Below are positions 42,895-52,683 of a stretch of 64,000 nt of DNA, one piece after another. Numbering within the stretch: position 1 is the stretch's first letter; each line of letters begins with the position of its first letter. The notes under the pieces were generated by a model. It did not search any database, had not been told where the DNA came from, and saw only the letters and a list, made by a program, of their open reading frames with translations. The position numbers and the translations under genes are program-made. Source of the DNA: Marinobacter sp. ELB17 (GTDB lineage: Bacteria > Pseudomonadota > Gammaproteobacteria > Pseudomonadales > Oleiphilaceae); assembly GCF_000169375.1 (NCBI RefSeq), contig NZ_AAXY01000003.1, positions 1 to 64,000 of the forward strand, read 5' to 3'.

Positions 42895-43320
42895 CTAGCG
42901 AGCCTTGGTAACGGCCATGGTCAGGCGGGAAACGCAGGTTTTTTTACCTTGTTCGTTTTCAATCACTATGTCCCACACCTGGGTAGTGCTGCCAAGATGA
43001 ATCGCTGTCGCAGTGCCGTAAACCCAGCCGTTGGTGACGGGGCGAAGATGGTTCGCATTGATTTCAAGGCCCACCGCCACGGTACCCTGATCGCGCAGGC
43101 AGTGGTTAGCAGCCATGCTACCCAAGGTCTCGGCCAGCAGAACCGAGGAGCCACCGTGCAGAACGCCAAATGGCTGAACAGTGCGCTTGTCAACGGGCAT
43201 ACGGCCCTTTAGGAAATTGTCACCCACTTCCAGAAATTCGATACCCAGGTGGCTGACAGCGGTGTTCTGACAGCTCTTGAGCAGATCTTCTTTGGTCGGA
43301 ATTCGAGTCCATATCGCCAC
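42895..43320 (-). CDS. hotdog-fold acyl-CoA thioesterase (YdiI/PaaI type)
   Basis: A 141-residue protein. HLGIEFLEVGDNFLKGRMPVD, the family motif QPFGVLHGGSSVLLAETLGS with the catalytic Glu near 64, and LEINANHLRP match the MenI/YdiI and PaaI group, which hydrolyse aryl- or dihydroxynaphthoyl-CoA thioesters. An exact substrate cannot be read. It sits away from the aromatic island, so a link with benzoate is not implied. Confidence 0.85.
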   Translation of the reverse strand: MAIWTRIPTKEDLLKSCQNTAVSHLGIEFLEVGDNFLKGRMPVDKRTVQPFGVLHGGSSVLLAETLGSMAANHCLRDQGTVAVGLEINANHLRPVTNGWVYGTATAIHLGSTTQVWDIVIENEQGKKTCVSRLTMAVTKAR

Positions 43321-43490
43321 GGTTTGAGCCTTGTATGAGTGAGTATTTTTATGTTTGCAGGGTTTGGAAGTAGTCTATCCAGATAGCAAGCGAACAGCCA
43401 GACTGCGAGCGCCCACAAGTGCCCGGCAGGCTGACATTAATGCCAGCCAGGGAAGGAACATCATGCGTGCATCAGGATTTTTCATGGCGG

Positions 43491-44873
43491 CTAAACCACT
43501 CGCACCAACGCCTGCTTTAGCCAACCAAGGCGCCCTGTTTCGGTAATTTGACGGCGCATACCGGGCACCGGGCGAATCATGAACAAGTCGCCGTTGCGGC
43601 CCACCAGGGTTTTGGGCACCCCGATTTGCTTCGCCAGCCTTGCGTGCACGGCCATGTGTTCCTCTTCCCCGTGCACCGGAATGGCAACGGCGGGCTGAAC
43701 CCAGCGATACATCGCCTCAAGCTCCTCCTGCGCCGGGTGGCCAGACGCGTGTATCGGTAAGTCGCACTGCTCGGCGGTAATAACCTTAACCCCCATTCCC
43801 TGCAGTTGGCCGATCAACGCGGCGATCAACTCTTCATTACCGGGAATGGCGCGGGCGCTGAAAATCACCGTGTCACCGGCTTCCAGTTCAACATCGGGGT
43901 GACTGCCATTGGCCAGACGGCGCAAGGCCGTGCGCGGCTCGCCCTGGCTACCCGTCGCCACGGCTAATACTTCGTGCGGCGGCAAGTAGCCCAGGTGGGC
44001 AGGGTTGATTAACTCGTCGGCACTGTGCCACAGGCCTGTGGCTTTGGCGGCAGAACTCATATTCACCAGCGATCGCCCCAACAGCCCCATATAGCGCCCG
44101 GTCTCGCGGGCAACCGCCGCCAGGGTGTGCAGGCGGGCAATGTTGCTGCCAAAACACGCCACCACCACACGGCCCTCCGCGCTTTTCACCGCACTTAAAA
44201 GACCTTTATGCAGGGCGCCTTCAGACACCGAATGGCCCTTGACCGTAGCGTTGGTGGAATCACACACCATGGCAGCTACGCCCTCGATCGCCAAATCCGT
44301 GAATGTCTGTTTGCTATAGCCATGGCCAATCAGCGGCTGGTCGTCCAGCTTCCAGTCGCCGCTGTGGAAAATATTGCCCACCGGCGTGCGGATCATCAGC
44401 GCGTTGGGATCGGGTATGGAATGGGTTAACGCCAACCATTGCACGTTGAAAGGCCCGATTTGACGCCGATCATTGGTTTCCATCACCACAATGGGAACCC
44501 GGTGCAGCATATCGAACTCGGCCAATTTGCGACGCAAAATCTCTGCGGTAAAGCGGTTGGTGTAAATCGGGCATTGCAACAATGACCAAAGGTAAGGCAC
44601 GGCACCCACGTGGTCTTCGTGGGCGTGGGTAATCACCAGGCCACAGAGCGTTTCGCGGCGATCGGCAATAAATGCGGGGTCTGCCATTTGTACCGGCGGT
44701 TCGCCGTGATGGTGCATGCTGCCGTCTGCCGCCAAACGGCCCGGTTTTGGGAAGGTTACGCCGCAGTCCACCATTAGCCAACGGCCATCGTGGCCATACA
44801 AATTCAGGTTCATGCCAATCTCGCCGGTGCCACCAAGGGGTAAAAACCACAGGTCATTGGAATCCGGCATCAT
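43491..44873 (-). CDS. RNase J-like beta-CASP metallo-hydrolase
   Basis: A 460-residue protein. FLPLGGTGEIGMNLNLYG and MVDCGVTFP at the start, THAHEDHVGAVPYL (metal-binding HxHxDH near 75-80), LALTHSIPDPNALMIRTP, FHSGDWKLDD, then the beta-CASP region with ARAIPGNEE and a final HASGHPAQEEL / PVHGEEEHM, all as in RNase J. It is shorter than classical RNase J (about 550) and lacks the C-terminal domain; such short members are common in gammaproteobacteria. The start at 44873 has a weak AGAGAG upstream. Likely an RNA exo/endonuclease. Confidence 0.86.
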   Translation of the reverse strand: MMPDSNDLWFLPLGGTGEIGMNLNLYGHDGRWLMVDCGVTFPKPGRLAADGSMHHHGEPPVQMADPAFIADRRETLCGLVITHAHEDHVGAVPYLWSLLQCPIYTNRFTAEILRRKLAEFDMLHRVPIVVMETNDRRQIGPFNVQWLALTHSIPDPNALMIRTPVGNIFHSGDWKLDDQPLIGHGYSKQTFTDLAIEGVAAMVCDSTNATVKGHSVSEGALHKGLLSAVKSAEGRVVVACFGSNIARLHTLAAVARETGRYMGLLGRSLVNMSSAAKATGLWHSADELINPAHLGYLPPHEVLAVATGSQGEPRTALRRLANGSHPDVELEAGDTVIFSARAIPGNEELIAALIGQLQGMGVKVITAEQCDLPIHASGHPAQEELEAMYRWVQPAVAIPVHGEEEHMAVHARLAKQIGVPKTLVGRNGDLFMIRPVPGMRRQITETGRLGWLKQALVRVV

Positions 44874-44976
44874 GATTAAAACTCTCTCAGGTTGAATTTG
44901 CGCCGTTATGGCACAAGCTATAATTGTACGGTGCACACACCGTAACTCACTTATTGCTTAACAAGGGCGGATGTTT

Positions 44977-45660
44977 ATGAATATCCTGATGGTTTTGACG
45001 TCTCACGATCAACTCGGCGACACCGGCAAAAAAACCGGTTTCTGGCTGGAAGAGTTCACCGCTCCTTATTACGTATTCAAAGACGCCGGCGCTCACATTA
45101 CCATTGCTTCGCCCAAAGGCGGCAAGCCGCCAGTCGACCCCGCCAGCGAAACCGAAGGTGCCTTAACAGACACCACAAAGCGCTTTTCAGAAGATGCACA
45201 CGGTAAAGAGTCCCTGGCCAGCACCCGCAAACTCGCCGACGTGGACATGAACGACTACGACGCCATCTTTTACCCCGGCGGCCACGGCCCGCTTTGGGAT
45301 TTGGCCAACGACAAGCATTCCATAGCGCTGATCAAACGCGCCTACGAGCAGGATAAAGTCATCAGCGCGGTTTGCCATGCGCCTGGCGTGTTCAAAAACG
45401 TAGAAGTGAAGCCCAACCAGAATATCGTCGGCGGCCGTAAAGTCACCGGCTTCTCCAATTCCGAGGAAGAAGCGGTTCAGCTGACCAAACTGGTGCCTTT
45501 CCTGGTGGAAGACATGTTGAAAGAAAACACCGGCAATTACAGCTGTGGCGACGACTGGGCACCTTATGTGGTGGTTGACGGCAAACTGATTACCGGCCAG
45601 AACCCGGCTTCCTCCGAGGGCGCGGCCAAGGCTGTGGTACAGACCCTGCTCGAAGGCTAA
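44977..45660 (+). CDS. DJ-1/PfpI family protein (class I glutamine amidotransferase-like)
   Basis: A 227-residue protein with NILMVLTSHDQLGDTGKKTG at the start, GFWLEEFTAPYYVFKDAG, YDAIFYPGGHGPLWDLA and the nucleophile elbow SAVCHAPG (Cys near 136). The Glu near 24 (EE in LEEF) fits the DJ-1 active site. Such proteins act on methylglyoxal/glyoxal adducts or as chaperones. The start at 44977 is preferred; ATG 44971 lies just before it. AAGGGCGG is upstream. Divergent from the RNase J-like gene. Confidence 0.87.
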   Translation: MNILMVLTSHDQLGDTGKKTGFWLEEFTAPYYVFKDAGAHITIASPKGGKPPVDPASETEGALTDTTKRFSEDAHGKESLASTRKLADVDMNDYDAIFYPGGHGPLWDLANDKHSIALIKRAYEQDKVISAVCHAPGVFKNVEVKPNQNIVGGRKVTGFSNSEEEAVQLTKLVPFLVEDMLKENTGNYSCGDDWAPYVVVDGKLITGQNPASSEGAAKAVVQTLLEG

Positions 45661-45799
45661 AGTTCGTAATGCCCAACCCTGGCTTGGCATTTTGCCTCGC
45701 TGGGGAACCCTCACTCCCATAATTTCCCGCCAATTAAGCATTAACATTCGCCAGTCTGTGCTAACGTTTTGACGAAAATCTCAACAGGGTGACTTTTTT

Positions 45800-46528
45800 A
45801 TGAGCAATCCAAAGCATACCCTTTTCTGGATGACGTTTTTTCTGGCGATTGTTGCCGTCGTCGGCGTATTGATTCACCAACCGCTGATAACCGCCTTTAT
45901 GGCCAACTGGGTTTTCAACCTGTTGATTCTTTGCGTACTCATTGTTGGCATCGGCCTCACCTATCGTCAGGTGTTCGTATTGTTTCCCGAGCTGCGCTGG
46001 ATTTCCCAGTTCCGCACTGGCCAATCAGGCCTGTCAGTGCTGGAAGAACCCCGCCTGCTCAAGCCGCTGGCCCGGCAGCTGGGCGAAGATTCCAAACGTG
46101 ACCGTTTTACGCTCTCTACCATGTCACTGCGTACGGTTCTGGATGGCATTCATTCCCGCATGGATGAGCAACGCGAGATCACCCGCTACTTTATCAACCT
46201 GTTGGTTTTTCTGGGGCTTCTTGGCACCTTCTGGGGTTTGCTGGGTACCATCAATGCGGTGGGTGCGGTGATTACCAACCTGGACATGGGCCAGGGTGAT
46301 TTAAGCAAGGTGTTTGCAGACCTCCAGGCCGGGCTGCTAACGCCCTTGCAGGGCATGGGCACAGCCTTCAGCTCGTCGCTGTTTGGCCTTGGTGGCTCCC
46401 TGATACTCGGTTTTCTTGATATTCAGGCCGGCCATGCCCAGAACCGGTTCTATGACGGGCTGGAAGAATGGCTGACCGGCGTTACCAACCTGCTGGACCC
46501 CTTCAACAGCAATGAACGCCAGCGATGA
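45800..46528 (+). CDS. MotA/TolQ/ExbB-type proton channel protein
   Basis: A 242-residue inner-membrane protein with helices near 8-30, 35-55, 133-152 and 185-207. LVFLGLLGTFWGLLGTINAV and QGMGTAFSSSLFGLGGSLILGF are the helix 3/4 proton-channel signatures of MotA/TolQ/ExbB. The gene overlaps the next one (ATGA), which encodes an OmpA-type partner. The pair should form a force-generating or proton-coupled complex that grips peptidoglycan. No flagellar or Tol genes are adjacent and no defence helicase or nuclease is present. Confidence 0.85.
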   Translation: MSNPKHTLFWMTFFLAIVAVVGVLIHQPLITAFMANWVFNLLILCVLIVGIGLTYRQVFVLFPELRWISQFRTGQSGLSVLEEPRLLKPLARQLGEDSKRDRFTLSTMSLRTVLDGIHSRMDEQREITRYFINLLVFLGLLGTFWGLLGTINAVGAVITNLDMGQGDLSKVFADLQAGLLTPLQGMGTAFSSSLFGLGGSLILGFLDIQAGHAQNRFYDGLEEWLTGVTNLLDPFNSNERQR

Positions 46529-47571
46529 TTGGGTCCAGACGCCGTAGCCGAAGCACCACCAACGTGTGGCCGGGGTACGTAGACGCCCTCTCGGCCCTGC
46601 TGATGCTGGTGATATTCATGTTGCTGGTTTACGTGGTAAGCCAGCTTTTCCTGTCGCAGACACTGTCTGACCGCAACTCCGAACTGGCCCGACTGAACCT
46701 GCGACTAAGCGAACTGTCCCAATTATTGGGCCTGGAACAGGGCACAACGGCAGCTCTGGAGCAGCAAATGCTCATCGTTCAAAACAGCTTTAGCGATAGC
46801 CTGGCCGAGAACGAAAACCTACAGCAACAGCTGGAAGCGTCCCGCGACCAGTTAATGCGGCAGACCGCCGATGCCGAAGCCCGGGCTGAAAATCTGGCGG
46901 ACATGAACCAGGAGCTGGGAAACAAGGATGAGCTTTCCAACAGCCAGCAGACCATGATCATGCGACTGTCCAATCAGATTGCGGCGCTTCAAAACCAGCT
47001 GCGACAGATAACCGCTGCGCTTAGACTGCAAAAAGAAATGACCGTTGATCAGGAAGACGAGCTGAAAAGTGTCAGCCGGCGCCTGAACACAATGCTGGCG
47101 GAGCGGATCAACCAGCTGGAGCAGTACCAGTCTGAATTTTTCTCACGGTTAAGAAACATTCTGGCCGCCAATGAAAACATCCGCATAGTCGGCGATCGCT
47201 TCCTGCTGCCATCCGAGTTGCTGTTCGCTTCCGGCTCGGCCCTTCTCGGCGCAGAAGGCAAACGCGAACTCGACAAGCTCGCCGGAGTACTGCTGGATGT
47301 GGTTGAAACCATTCCTGCAGATCTTGAGTGGATTCTGCGCATTGATGGCCATACCGATCGGATTCCCATCAATACACCGCAGTTCCCTTCCAACTGGGAG
47401 CTTTCAACCGCACGCGCTGTCGCGGTAGTGCGCTACCTGGCCGATCAGAGCGTGCCGCAAAACCGCATGGTCGCGGCGGGTTTTGGTGAGTTCTTCCCGG
47501 TTGCTGATGGAACCACACCAGAAGCCTTACAGGAAAACCGGCGCATCGAAATAAAGCTGACCGATCGTTAA
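46525..47571 (+). CDS. MotB/OmpA-like peptidoglycan-binding protein with coiled coil
   Basis: A 348-residue protein: one N-terminal helix about 24-44 (WPGYVDALSALLMLVIFMLLV, in parts), a long coiled coil of about 150 residues rich in Leu, Gln and Glu, and a C-terminal OmpA domain about 215-345 (FASGSALLGAEGKRELDKLA, RIDGHTDRIPI, NWELSTARAVAVVRYL, NRRIEIKL). The OmpA domain binds peptidoglycan; the helix should pair with the channel protein whose gene overlaps upstream. The coiled coil is longer than in MotB, which may set the reach across the periplasm. Confidence 0.87.
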   Translation: MIGSRRRSRSTTNVWPGYVDALSALLMLVIFMLLVYVVSQLFLSQTLSDRNSELARLNLRLSELSQLLGLEQGTTAALEQQMLIVQNSFSDSLAENENLQQQLEASRDQLMRQTADAEARAENLADMNQELGNKDELSNSQQTMIMRLSNQIAALQNQLRQITAALRLQKEMTVDQEDELKSVSRRLNTMLAERINQLEQYQSEFFSRLRNILAANENIRIVGDRFLLPSELLFASGSALLGAEGKRELDKLAGVLLDVVETIPADLEWILRIDGHTDRIPINTPQFPSNWELSTARAVAVVRYLADQSVPQNRMVAAGFGEFFPVADGTTPEALQENRRIEIKLTDR

Positions 47572-47619
47572 TTCGCTAACACCAACTAAGCCGATCATGA
47601 GTATAGCAAGCAGGCCTCT

Positions 47620-48810
47620 TTATTTGCCCTTTTGCTGAACACGAGCAAGGCTTTGACTTAACACCAAGTGACAAGCGTAGCCGATAACCACCCCCCAAAA
47701 GGCAGAAGACAGGCCAAATAAAGACATACCCGATGCAGTTACGATAAACGTAATCAGCGAAGCCTCGCGATCGCTGGGATTTTCCATAGCCGTGAACAAG
47801 TTCCCGGCGATAGCGCCGAGCAATGCCAGGCCCGCAAGCACCGCAACAAACGCTGAAGGCAAGGAGGTGAAAAGGCTGACGATGGTGCCGGCGAACAGAC
47901 CACCGACCAGGTAAAATACACCGTTAAAAACACCGGCGACATACCGCCGTGAAGGGTCCGAGTGGGCGTCTTTTCCGGTACAGATAGCCGCCGTAATGGC
48001 CGCCACCACAATGGTGATACCACCAAAAAAAGCCATCGGTAGCGATGCCAAGCTGGTCACGGTGATAACCGGCTTCGCTTTTATGGAATAGCCCGCCCCC
48101 TGAATAATTGCCATGCCTGGCAAAAACTGTCCACTCAAGCTGACGAGTACCAGCGGAATCGCAAGGCTGAGCGTAGATGCAAACGTCCACTCGGGCTGAA
48201 TGTATTGCGGCAACGCCATATCCCAGCGCACGCCCGACAGTGATGCATCCTCCAAAACCACAGCCAGAATGACGCCCACCACTAACAGCAAAACCAATGT
48301 ATATTTTGGAACAAAACGGCGAAATACAACATAAAATGACAGCATTCCAATGGCCAAGGCCGGCGTAGACTCAATAGCCGTGAAGGCGCCAACTCCGAAC
48401 TGGAAAATAATGCCCGCCATCATGCCAGCGGCGATCCCTTTCGGAATAATTCGTACAAACGCATCAAAAGTGCCAGAAACACCAATAATAAAGATGATAA
48501 TAGCTGCGGTAATATAAGCACCAACAGCTTCATTCAGTGACAGCTCGGGAAACAACGATACAAGCAGAGCGGTTCCGGGCGCAGACCACGCGGTAATCAC
48601 CGGCACTTTTAGCCACAAAGACAAAACAATTCCTGAAACGGCCGCCCCTACAGAAATAGCCCACACCCAAGACGTCATCATGCCTGGCGAAATGCCGGCG
48701 CTTTCACCAGCCTGGAAGAAGATAGCCAGTGGCCCTGAATAGGACACGAGTACAGCGAGGAAGCCCGCAACCACAGCTGGCATAGAGAGCTCTTTTAGAA
48801 ATTTGGACAT
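47620..48810 (-). CDS. benE: benzoate/proton symporter
   Basis: A 396-residue membrane protein with about twelve helices. PAVVAGFLAVLVSYSGPLAIFFQA, SPGMMTSWVWAISVGAAVSG, TAWSAPGTALLVSLFPELSLNEAVGAY and TAAICTGKDAHSDPSRRYVAGVFNGVFYL (read in parts) match BenE, the benzoate importer of the ben regulons. It lies 151 bases downstream of benD with a terminator in the gap, so it may have its own promoter or depend on read-through. Confidence 0.92.
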   Translation of the reverse strand: MSKFLKELSMPAVVAGFLAVLVSYSGPLAIFFQAGESAGISPGMMTSWVWAISVGAAVSGIVLSLWLKVPVITAWSAPGTALLVSLFPELSLNEAVGAYITAAIIIFIIGVSGTFDAFVRIIPKGIAAGMMAGIIFQFGVGAFTAIESTPALAIGMLSFYVVFRRFVPKYTLVLLLVVGVILAVVLEDASLSGVRWDMALPQYIQPEWTFASTLSLAIPLVLVSLSGQFLPGMAIIQGAGYSIKAKPVITVTSLASLPMAFFGGITIVVAAITAAICTGKDAHSDPSRRYVAGVFNGVFYLVGGLFAGTIVSLFTSLPSAFVAVLAGLALLGAIAGNLFTAMENPSDREASLITFIVTASGMSLFGLSSAFWGVVIGYACHLVLSQSLARVQQKGK

Positions 48811-48851
48811 AGGCTTGAATCCATTGTTAGTTATTGTAGATTCGGTTCACA

Positions 48852-48881
48852 AAAAAAGGCCCTCGCACAAAAGTGGGGGCC
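48852..48881 (-). terminator. intrinsic terminator between benD and benE
   Basis: Read on the minus strand: GGCCCCCAC-TTTT-GTGCGAGGGCC followed by seven T residues, about 80 bases after the benD stop. It should end most transcripts from the cat-ben operon before benE. Confidence 0.8.
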
Positions 48882-48961
48882 AAAAAGGGCATGACTAAAT
48901 GTCCGACCCGGGGCGCATCCGTGTTTTAATCAGCTCATCAATAAGGGCGATAACATCCACG

Positions 48962-49741
48962 TCACCCCAGGTCGCCGCCCGCTATTGGGAGTATTGTTCC
49001 AGTGATGTAACTGGCGGCATCCGATGCCAGAAACAGGATAGGATCTGCCTGTTCATCCAGCGTGCCGTAGCGTTTCATTAAACTGGTCGCTTTTGTCTGG
49101 TCAATCAGAGTCTGATACCAGGCTTTGTTTTGCTCACTCTGCTCGTCGTTGTTCCGCGGAGTCAGGCGTGGAGGTGCTTCAGTGCCGCCCGGCGCCGCGG
49201 CATTGACTCGAATGTTGTGCTCCGCGTACTCAAACGCCATATTCACGGTCATGGCATTCACACCGCCTTTAGCCGCGCCATATGGGACACGCATAAGCCC
49301 GCGGGTTGCTACCGATGATACGTTCACAATCACCCCACCCTTCTGCTCCAGCATATAAGGCAGAGCAGCACGGCAGCACCACAGCGTTGTGAATAGTGAG
49401 CGCTGAATTTCCTTTTCAATCTGCTCCGGAGTGTATTGGTCAAAAGGCTGGGCCCAGATTGTACCGCCCACATTGTTGATCAGAATATCAATGCGGCCGA
49501 AGTGTTCTTGGGCCTCTGCCATAACTTTTTCGGCGCCGATCCAGGTCTCCAGGTTGGCCTGAATGGAAACTGCACTCGCGCCCTGCTCACGCAATTCAGC
49601 GGCAACGTCATGCACATAATCGGCAATATCTACCAATAGCAAGCTGGCGCCTTCGGCGGCTGCCCGCTCGGCAACACGTTTGCCAATGCCTTGGGCCGAA
49701 CCGGTAACCACAATTATCTTATTGGTGAAGCGGGCCTTCAT
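48962..49741 (-). CDS. benD: cis-1,6-dihydroxycyclohexadiene-1-carboxylate dehydrogenase
   Basis: A 259-residue short-chain dehydrogenase: cofactor loop VTGSAQGIGKRVAE (TGxxxGxG), DILINNVGG, the catalytic SSVATRG...YGAAKGG (Ser, Tyr, Lys) and EAPPRLTPRNN, as in BenD. It oxidises the benzoate cis-diol to catechol with loss of CO2 using NAD. Its start overlaps the benC stop (ATGA). It ends in GGDLG like other BenD. Past the stop a shifted frame (DVDVIALIDELIKTRMRP) stays open for some 20 codons before the terminator, perhaps chance. Confidence 0.94.
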   Translation of the reverse strand: MKARFTNKIIVVTGSAQGIGKRVAERAAAEGASLLLVDIADYVHDVAAELREQGASAVSIQANLETWIGAEKVMAEAQEHFGRIDILINNVGGTIWAQPFDQYTPEQIEKEIQRSLFTTLWCCRAALPYMLEQKGGVIVNVSSVATRGLMRVPYGAAKGGVNAMTVNMAFEYAEHNIRVNAAAPGGTEAPPRLTPRNNDEQSEQNKAWYQTLIDQTKATSLMKRYGTLDEQADPILFLASDAASYITGTILPIAGGDLG

Positions 49742-50766
49742 GCCACTTTCTCTTCAGGCCCAGGCGCGCTCGGTGTGAATTTCTCATAGTGGAAGGAGTT
49801 CGGCTTAATACCTTGCTCACGGAAGTAGCCGAGCACGGAATCAACCATAGGGGGTGGCCCGCACAAATAGACATCCACATCACCCTCATTAAGTGGCGCT
49901 TTTTCCATGTGATGGGTGACGTAACCTTTGCGCGGATGATTGCTTTCGTCACTGGACACACAGGTAACGTAGCTGAAGTTGTCAATATCCTCAGCGAAGC
50001 GATCCAACGCGTCCAGACACACTAGGTCGTCGTCATTTCTGACGCCGTACACCAAGTGCGTCGGTACGTTGCATTCATTGGCTTTCATGTGTTCCAGCTT
50101 TGCCAACAAGGGCGCCAGACCAGTTCCCCCAGCAAGCATCAATATCGGCCGGTCAACGGGTCGCAGATAGAAGCTGCCCATAGGCCCGGTCAGGGTTAGC
50201 TTGTCACCGGTGCGTGCTTTACCTACAAGCCACGAACTCATCAGCCCGCCCGGCACATTGCGAATCAGAAAACTTAGATCACGGCTGCCAGGTTTTGAAC
50301 TGAAGGAATACGAGCGGGTTTCCTCGGTATCCGGCACCTGAATTTTCACGTATTGCCCCGGCAGGAAAGCTAAGTCTTCGTCTGCTGTGATCTTCAATTC
50401 GATGGTTGTGGGCGAGATCAGGTTCACCTCGGTCACAGTCCCGGTTTTTTTGGCATTACCGGTTTTGCACATGTTGGAAGCCACCGGGACCTCCACCACA
50501 CAATCACCAGAGGGCACCATCTGACAGGTCAACACCATGCCTTGCTCAACCTCTTCTTCAGACAGCGCTTCGTCAAGATACTCCTCACCCAAGTCGAACT
50601 CGCCCTGGTGGCAGGCAGCCTTGCAAGTGCCGCAGACGCCATCCGAGCAGTCCATAGGCAGGTTTATCTTTGCACGGTAGGCCGCATCAAGGACCGTTTC
50701 GCCTTCGTTACAGGACACAAAACGGGTAACGCCGTCTTCAAAGTTAAGCGCGATGTTATAACTCAT
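49738..50766 (-). CDS. benC: benzoate 1,2-dioxygenase reductase
   Basis: A 342-residue electron-transfer protein. N-terminal plant-type [2Fe-2S] ferredoxin with CSDGVCGTCKAAC (about 40-52) and the fourth Cys near 81; FAD-binding domain with RSYSFSSKPGS; NADH-binding domain with LAGGTGLAPLLAKLEHM and the end YLCGPPPMVDS. It passes electrons from NADH to the BenAB oxygenase. Lies 20 bases after benB and overlaps benD. Confidence 0.95.
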   Translation of the reverse strand: MSYNIALNFEDGVTRFVSCNEGETVLDAAYRAKINLPMDCSDGVCGTCKAACHQGEFDLGEEYLDEALSEEEVEQGMVLTCQMVPSGDCVVEVPVASNMCKTGNAKKTGTVTEVNLISPTTIELKITADEDLAFLPGQYVKIQVPDTEETRSYSFSSKPGSRDLSFLIRNVPGGLMSSWLVGKARTGDKLTLTGPMGSFYLRPVDRPILMLAGGTGLAPLLAKLEHMKANECNVPTHLVYGVRNDDDLVCLDALDRFAEDIDNFSYVTCVSSDESNHPRKGYVTHHMEKAPLNEGDVDVYLCGPPPMVDSVLGYFREQGIKPNSFHYEKFTPSAPGPEEKVA

Positions 50767-50786
50767 TGTGATGCTCTCCCCATCAA

Positions 50787-51278
50787 TTACAGGTGATAAA
50801 CGTCCAGCACCTGATGGATGCGATCATTGTTCAGAACAATTCGTTTCTCCCGGATCAACGGTTGTTCACCGGTGATGTCCAAAGTGTAGAAAGAGGTTCC
50901 GAAGAATTCTGACGTTTTCTTGTAACGGTAGGCCTTGGTCAACCAGTTAAACCGTAGTTTCACTTCGCTGTCATTCTGGGACAGGATCTCCAGGTTGCTG
51001 GTGAAGTGCGAGGTACGTGGCTCCGGCATGGAGCTGGCACCAGAACGCTCAGTCTCGATCCGGTAAATCCGATCTTCCAGGCCGTCCTTGTTAGGGTAAT
51101 AGATGAGCGAGATCTCGCTTTGCGGATCTTCGGTTAGCTCCCCATCATCGTCCCAGGCTGGCATCCAGTATGTAACGTCGTCGTGGTAGCATGCCAGCCA
51201 GTTGTCCCATTCACGATCGTCCAGGAAGCGGGCCTCGCGAATGATGAATTGTTCGATGTCGTGATAGTTAAGGCTCAT
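50787..51278 (-). CDS. benB: benzoate 1,2-dioxygenase small (beta) subunit
   Basis: A 163-residue ring-hydroxylating dioxygenase beta subunit (cystatin-like fold). [34 protein letters not shown] (in parts), [21 protein letters not shown] and [19 protein letters not shown] are characteristic of BenB/XylY. It forms the alpha3beta3 oxygenase with BenA. Its ATG overlaps the benA stop (ATGA). Confidence 0.94.
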   Translation of the reverse strand: MSLNYHDIEQFIIREARFLDDREWDNWLACYHDDVTYWMPAWDDDGELTEDPQSEISLIYYPNKDGLEDRIYRIETERSGASSMPEPRTSHFTSNLEILSQNDSEVKLRFNWLTKAYRYKKTSEFFGTSFYTLDITGEQPLIREKRIVLNNDRIHQVLDVYHL

Positions 51279-52651
51279 GAGGACTCCTCCTCTGAAGTCA
51301 TTGGAATGAAACGGGCGCGCTCGGCCTCAATGGCACGGGTCATCTCAACCTGCCAGTGTTTGTGGTGGTTCACGTAGAGGCCTTCGTCATCCGGCCTTGC
51401 TCCACTCATGGTCGGCTTCATGTCGATCTGGCTGGCGTTCTCATCCGGACCATCAATCCAATGTGTAGCACCACGACTCATGTCGTTCCAGCGCATGTCC
51501 CTGGCCTCATAACCGACCTGGCAGGCACGAAACTCTTCCATGTCGTCCGGTGTGCCCATACCGGTCACGTTGAAGAAATCCTCATACTGGCGGATACGCT
51601 TGGCGCGCAGTTCCGGAGGCTCGTTCTTCGGGCCAAAGGCATAGATGGTCACTTCCGTCTTGTTGACGTCAATCGGCCGCGTCACACGGATCTGCGTGGA
51701 GAACTGATCCATCAGGAACAGGTTCGGGTATAAGCACAGATTCTTGGTGGTGCGGACAATGGAGTCAGCACGAGCCTCACCGTAGACCTTCTTCAAGCGC
51801 TCCAACTGGCTGAAGATCGGACGTACTTCCGGGTTCAGCAGGCGAGTCCACAACATCATGTGACCGTTCTCGAAGGAATAAAATCCGCCTTCTGCCGACC
51901 AGCTCTTAGCGTCGACCGCCTCAGTGCCGCCCTTGTCGTAATTACGCTGCCCCATGGTGGACAAATAGTTCCAATGCACTGTGCTCACGTGATAGCCGTC
52001 AGCGCCGTTTTCTGCGGTCATCTTCCAGTTGCCGTCGTAGGTGTAAGTCGAGCTCCCCCGCAGGACTTCCAGCCCGTCTTCCGACTGATCCACAATGTTG
52101 TCGATGATCTTAGTAGTTTCACCCAAGTATTCCTCAAGGGACGCTACATCGGCGCTGAGACTGCCAAACAGGAAACCACGGTAATTGCCGAACTTTGGCA
52201 TCTGCTTTAGATCGTGGGAACCATCGGTATTGAACTGCTCCGGGTACCCGCCAACCTTCTGGTCTTTTGCCTTCAAAAGCTGACCGTCATTGCGGAAAGT
52301 CCAGCCGTGGAACGGGCAGGTAAAGGCGGTTTTGTTGCCACGCTTTTTGCGACACAGAGTGGCGCCACGGTGGGAGCAGGTATTCAGGATGGCTTTCAGC
52401 TCGCCATCCTTGGCGCGGGTAATGACCACGGGCTGGCGACCAACGGTCATCGTGTAGTAATCACCCGGCTCTTGGATCTGGCTCTCGTGAGCCAGATAAA
52501 CCCAGTTGCCTTCGTAGATGTACTTCATTTCCAGATCAAACAGTTCCTGGTCGATGAAGATGCCGCGATCGCACTGATATCGGCCGGTTTCCGGGTCGGC
52601 AACCACTGCATTGCGAACCTTGTCTGCGAGCTTTTCGAGTTTGCTGGTCAT
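51275..52651 (-). CDS. benA: benzoate 1,2-dioxygenase large (alpha) subunit
   Basis: A 458-residue Rieske non-heme iron oxygenase. The Rieske ligands are Cys92 and His94 (TCSHRG) and Cys112 and His115 (CPFHGW). The mononuclear iron site lies in [13 protein letters not shown] near 215, with the third ligand expected around 370. It adds O2 to benzoate giving the cis-1,2-diol-1-carboxylate. Start ATG 52651 is 32 bases after the catA stop, so it is in the same operon. A TGATGAG-type ribosome-binding site is weak. Confidence 0.95.
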   Translation of the reverse strand: MTSKLEKLADKVRNAVVADPETGRYQCDRGIFIDQELFDLEMKYIYEGNWVYLAHESQIQEPGDYYTMTVGRQPVVITRAKDGELKAILNTCSHRGATLCRKKRGNKTAFTCPFHGWTFRNDGQLLKAKDQKVGGYPEQFNTDGSHDLKQMPKFGNYRGFLFGSLSADVASLEEYLGETTKIIDNIVDQSEDGLEVLRGSSTYTYDGNWKMTAENGADGYHVSTVHWNYLSTMGQRNYDKGGTEAVDAKSWSAEGGFYSFENGHMMLWTRLLNPEVRPIFSQLERLKKVYGEARADSIVRTTKNLCLYPNLFLMDQFSTQIRVTRPIDVNKTEVTIYAFGPKNEPPELRAKRIRQYEDFFNVTGMGTPDDMEEFRACQVGYEARDMRWNDMSRGATHWIDGPDENASQIDMKPTMSGARPDDEGLYVNHHKHWQVEMTRAIEAERARFIPMTSEEESS

Positions 52652-52683
52652 GTCGTTTACTCCGTTTTGTTCTTGGGTGGCGC

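Noticed and set aside
45800..47571. Possible Zorya-type anti-phage system (ZorA/ZorB-like pair)
   Set aside because: The neighbours lack any ZorC, ZorD or ZorE-like helicase or nuclease; the pair is more like common proton-channel/OmpA pairs.
48890..48961. Shifted-frame extension after the benD stop
   Set aside because: BenD proteins normally end in GGDLG as here; the 20-odd extra codons are probably chance.
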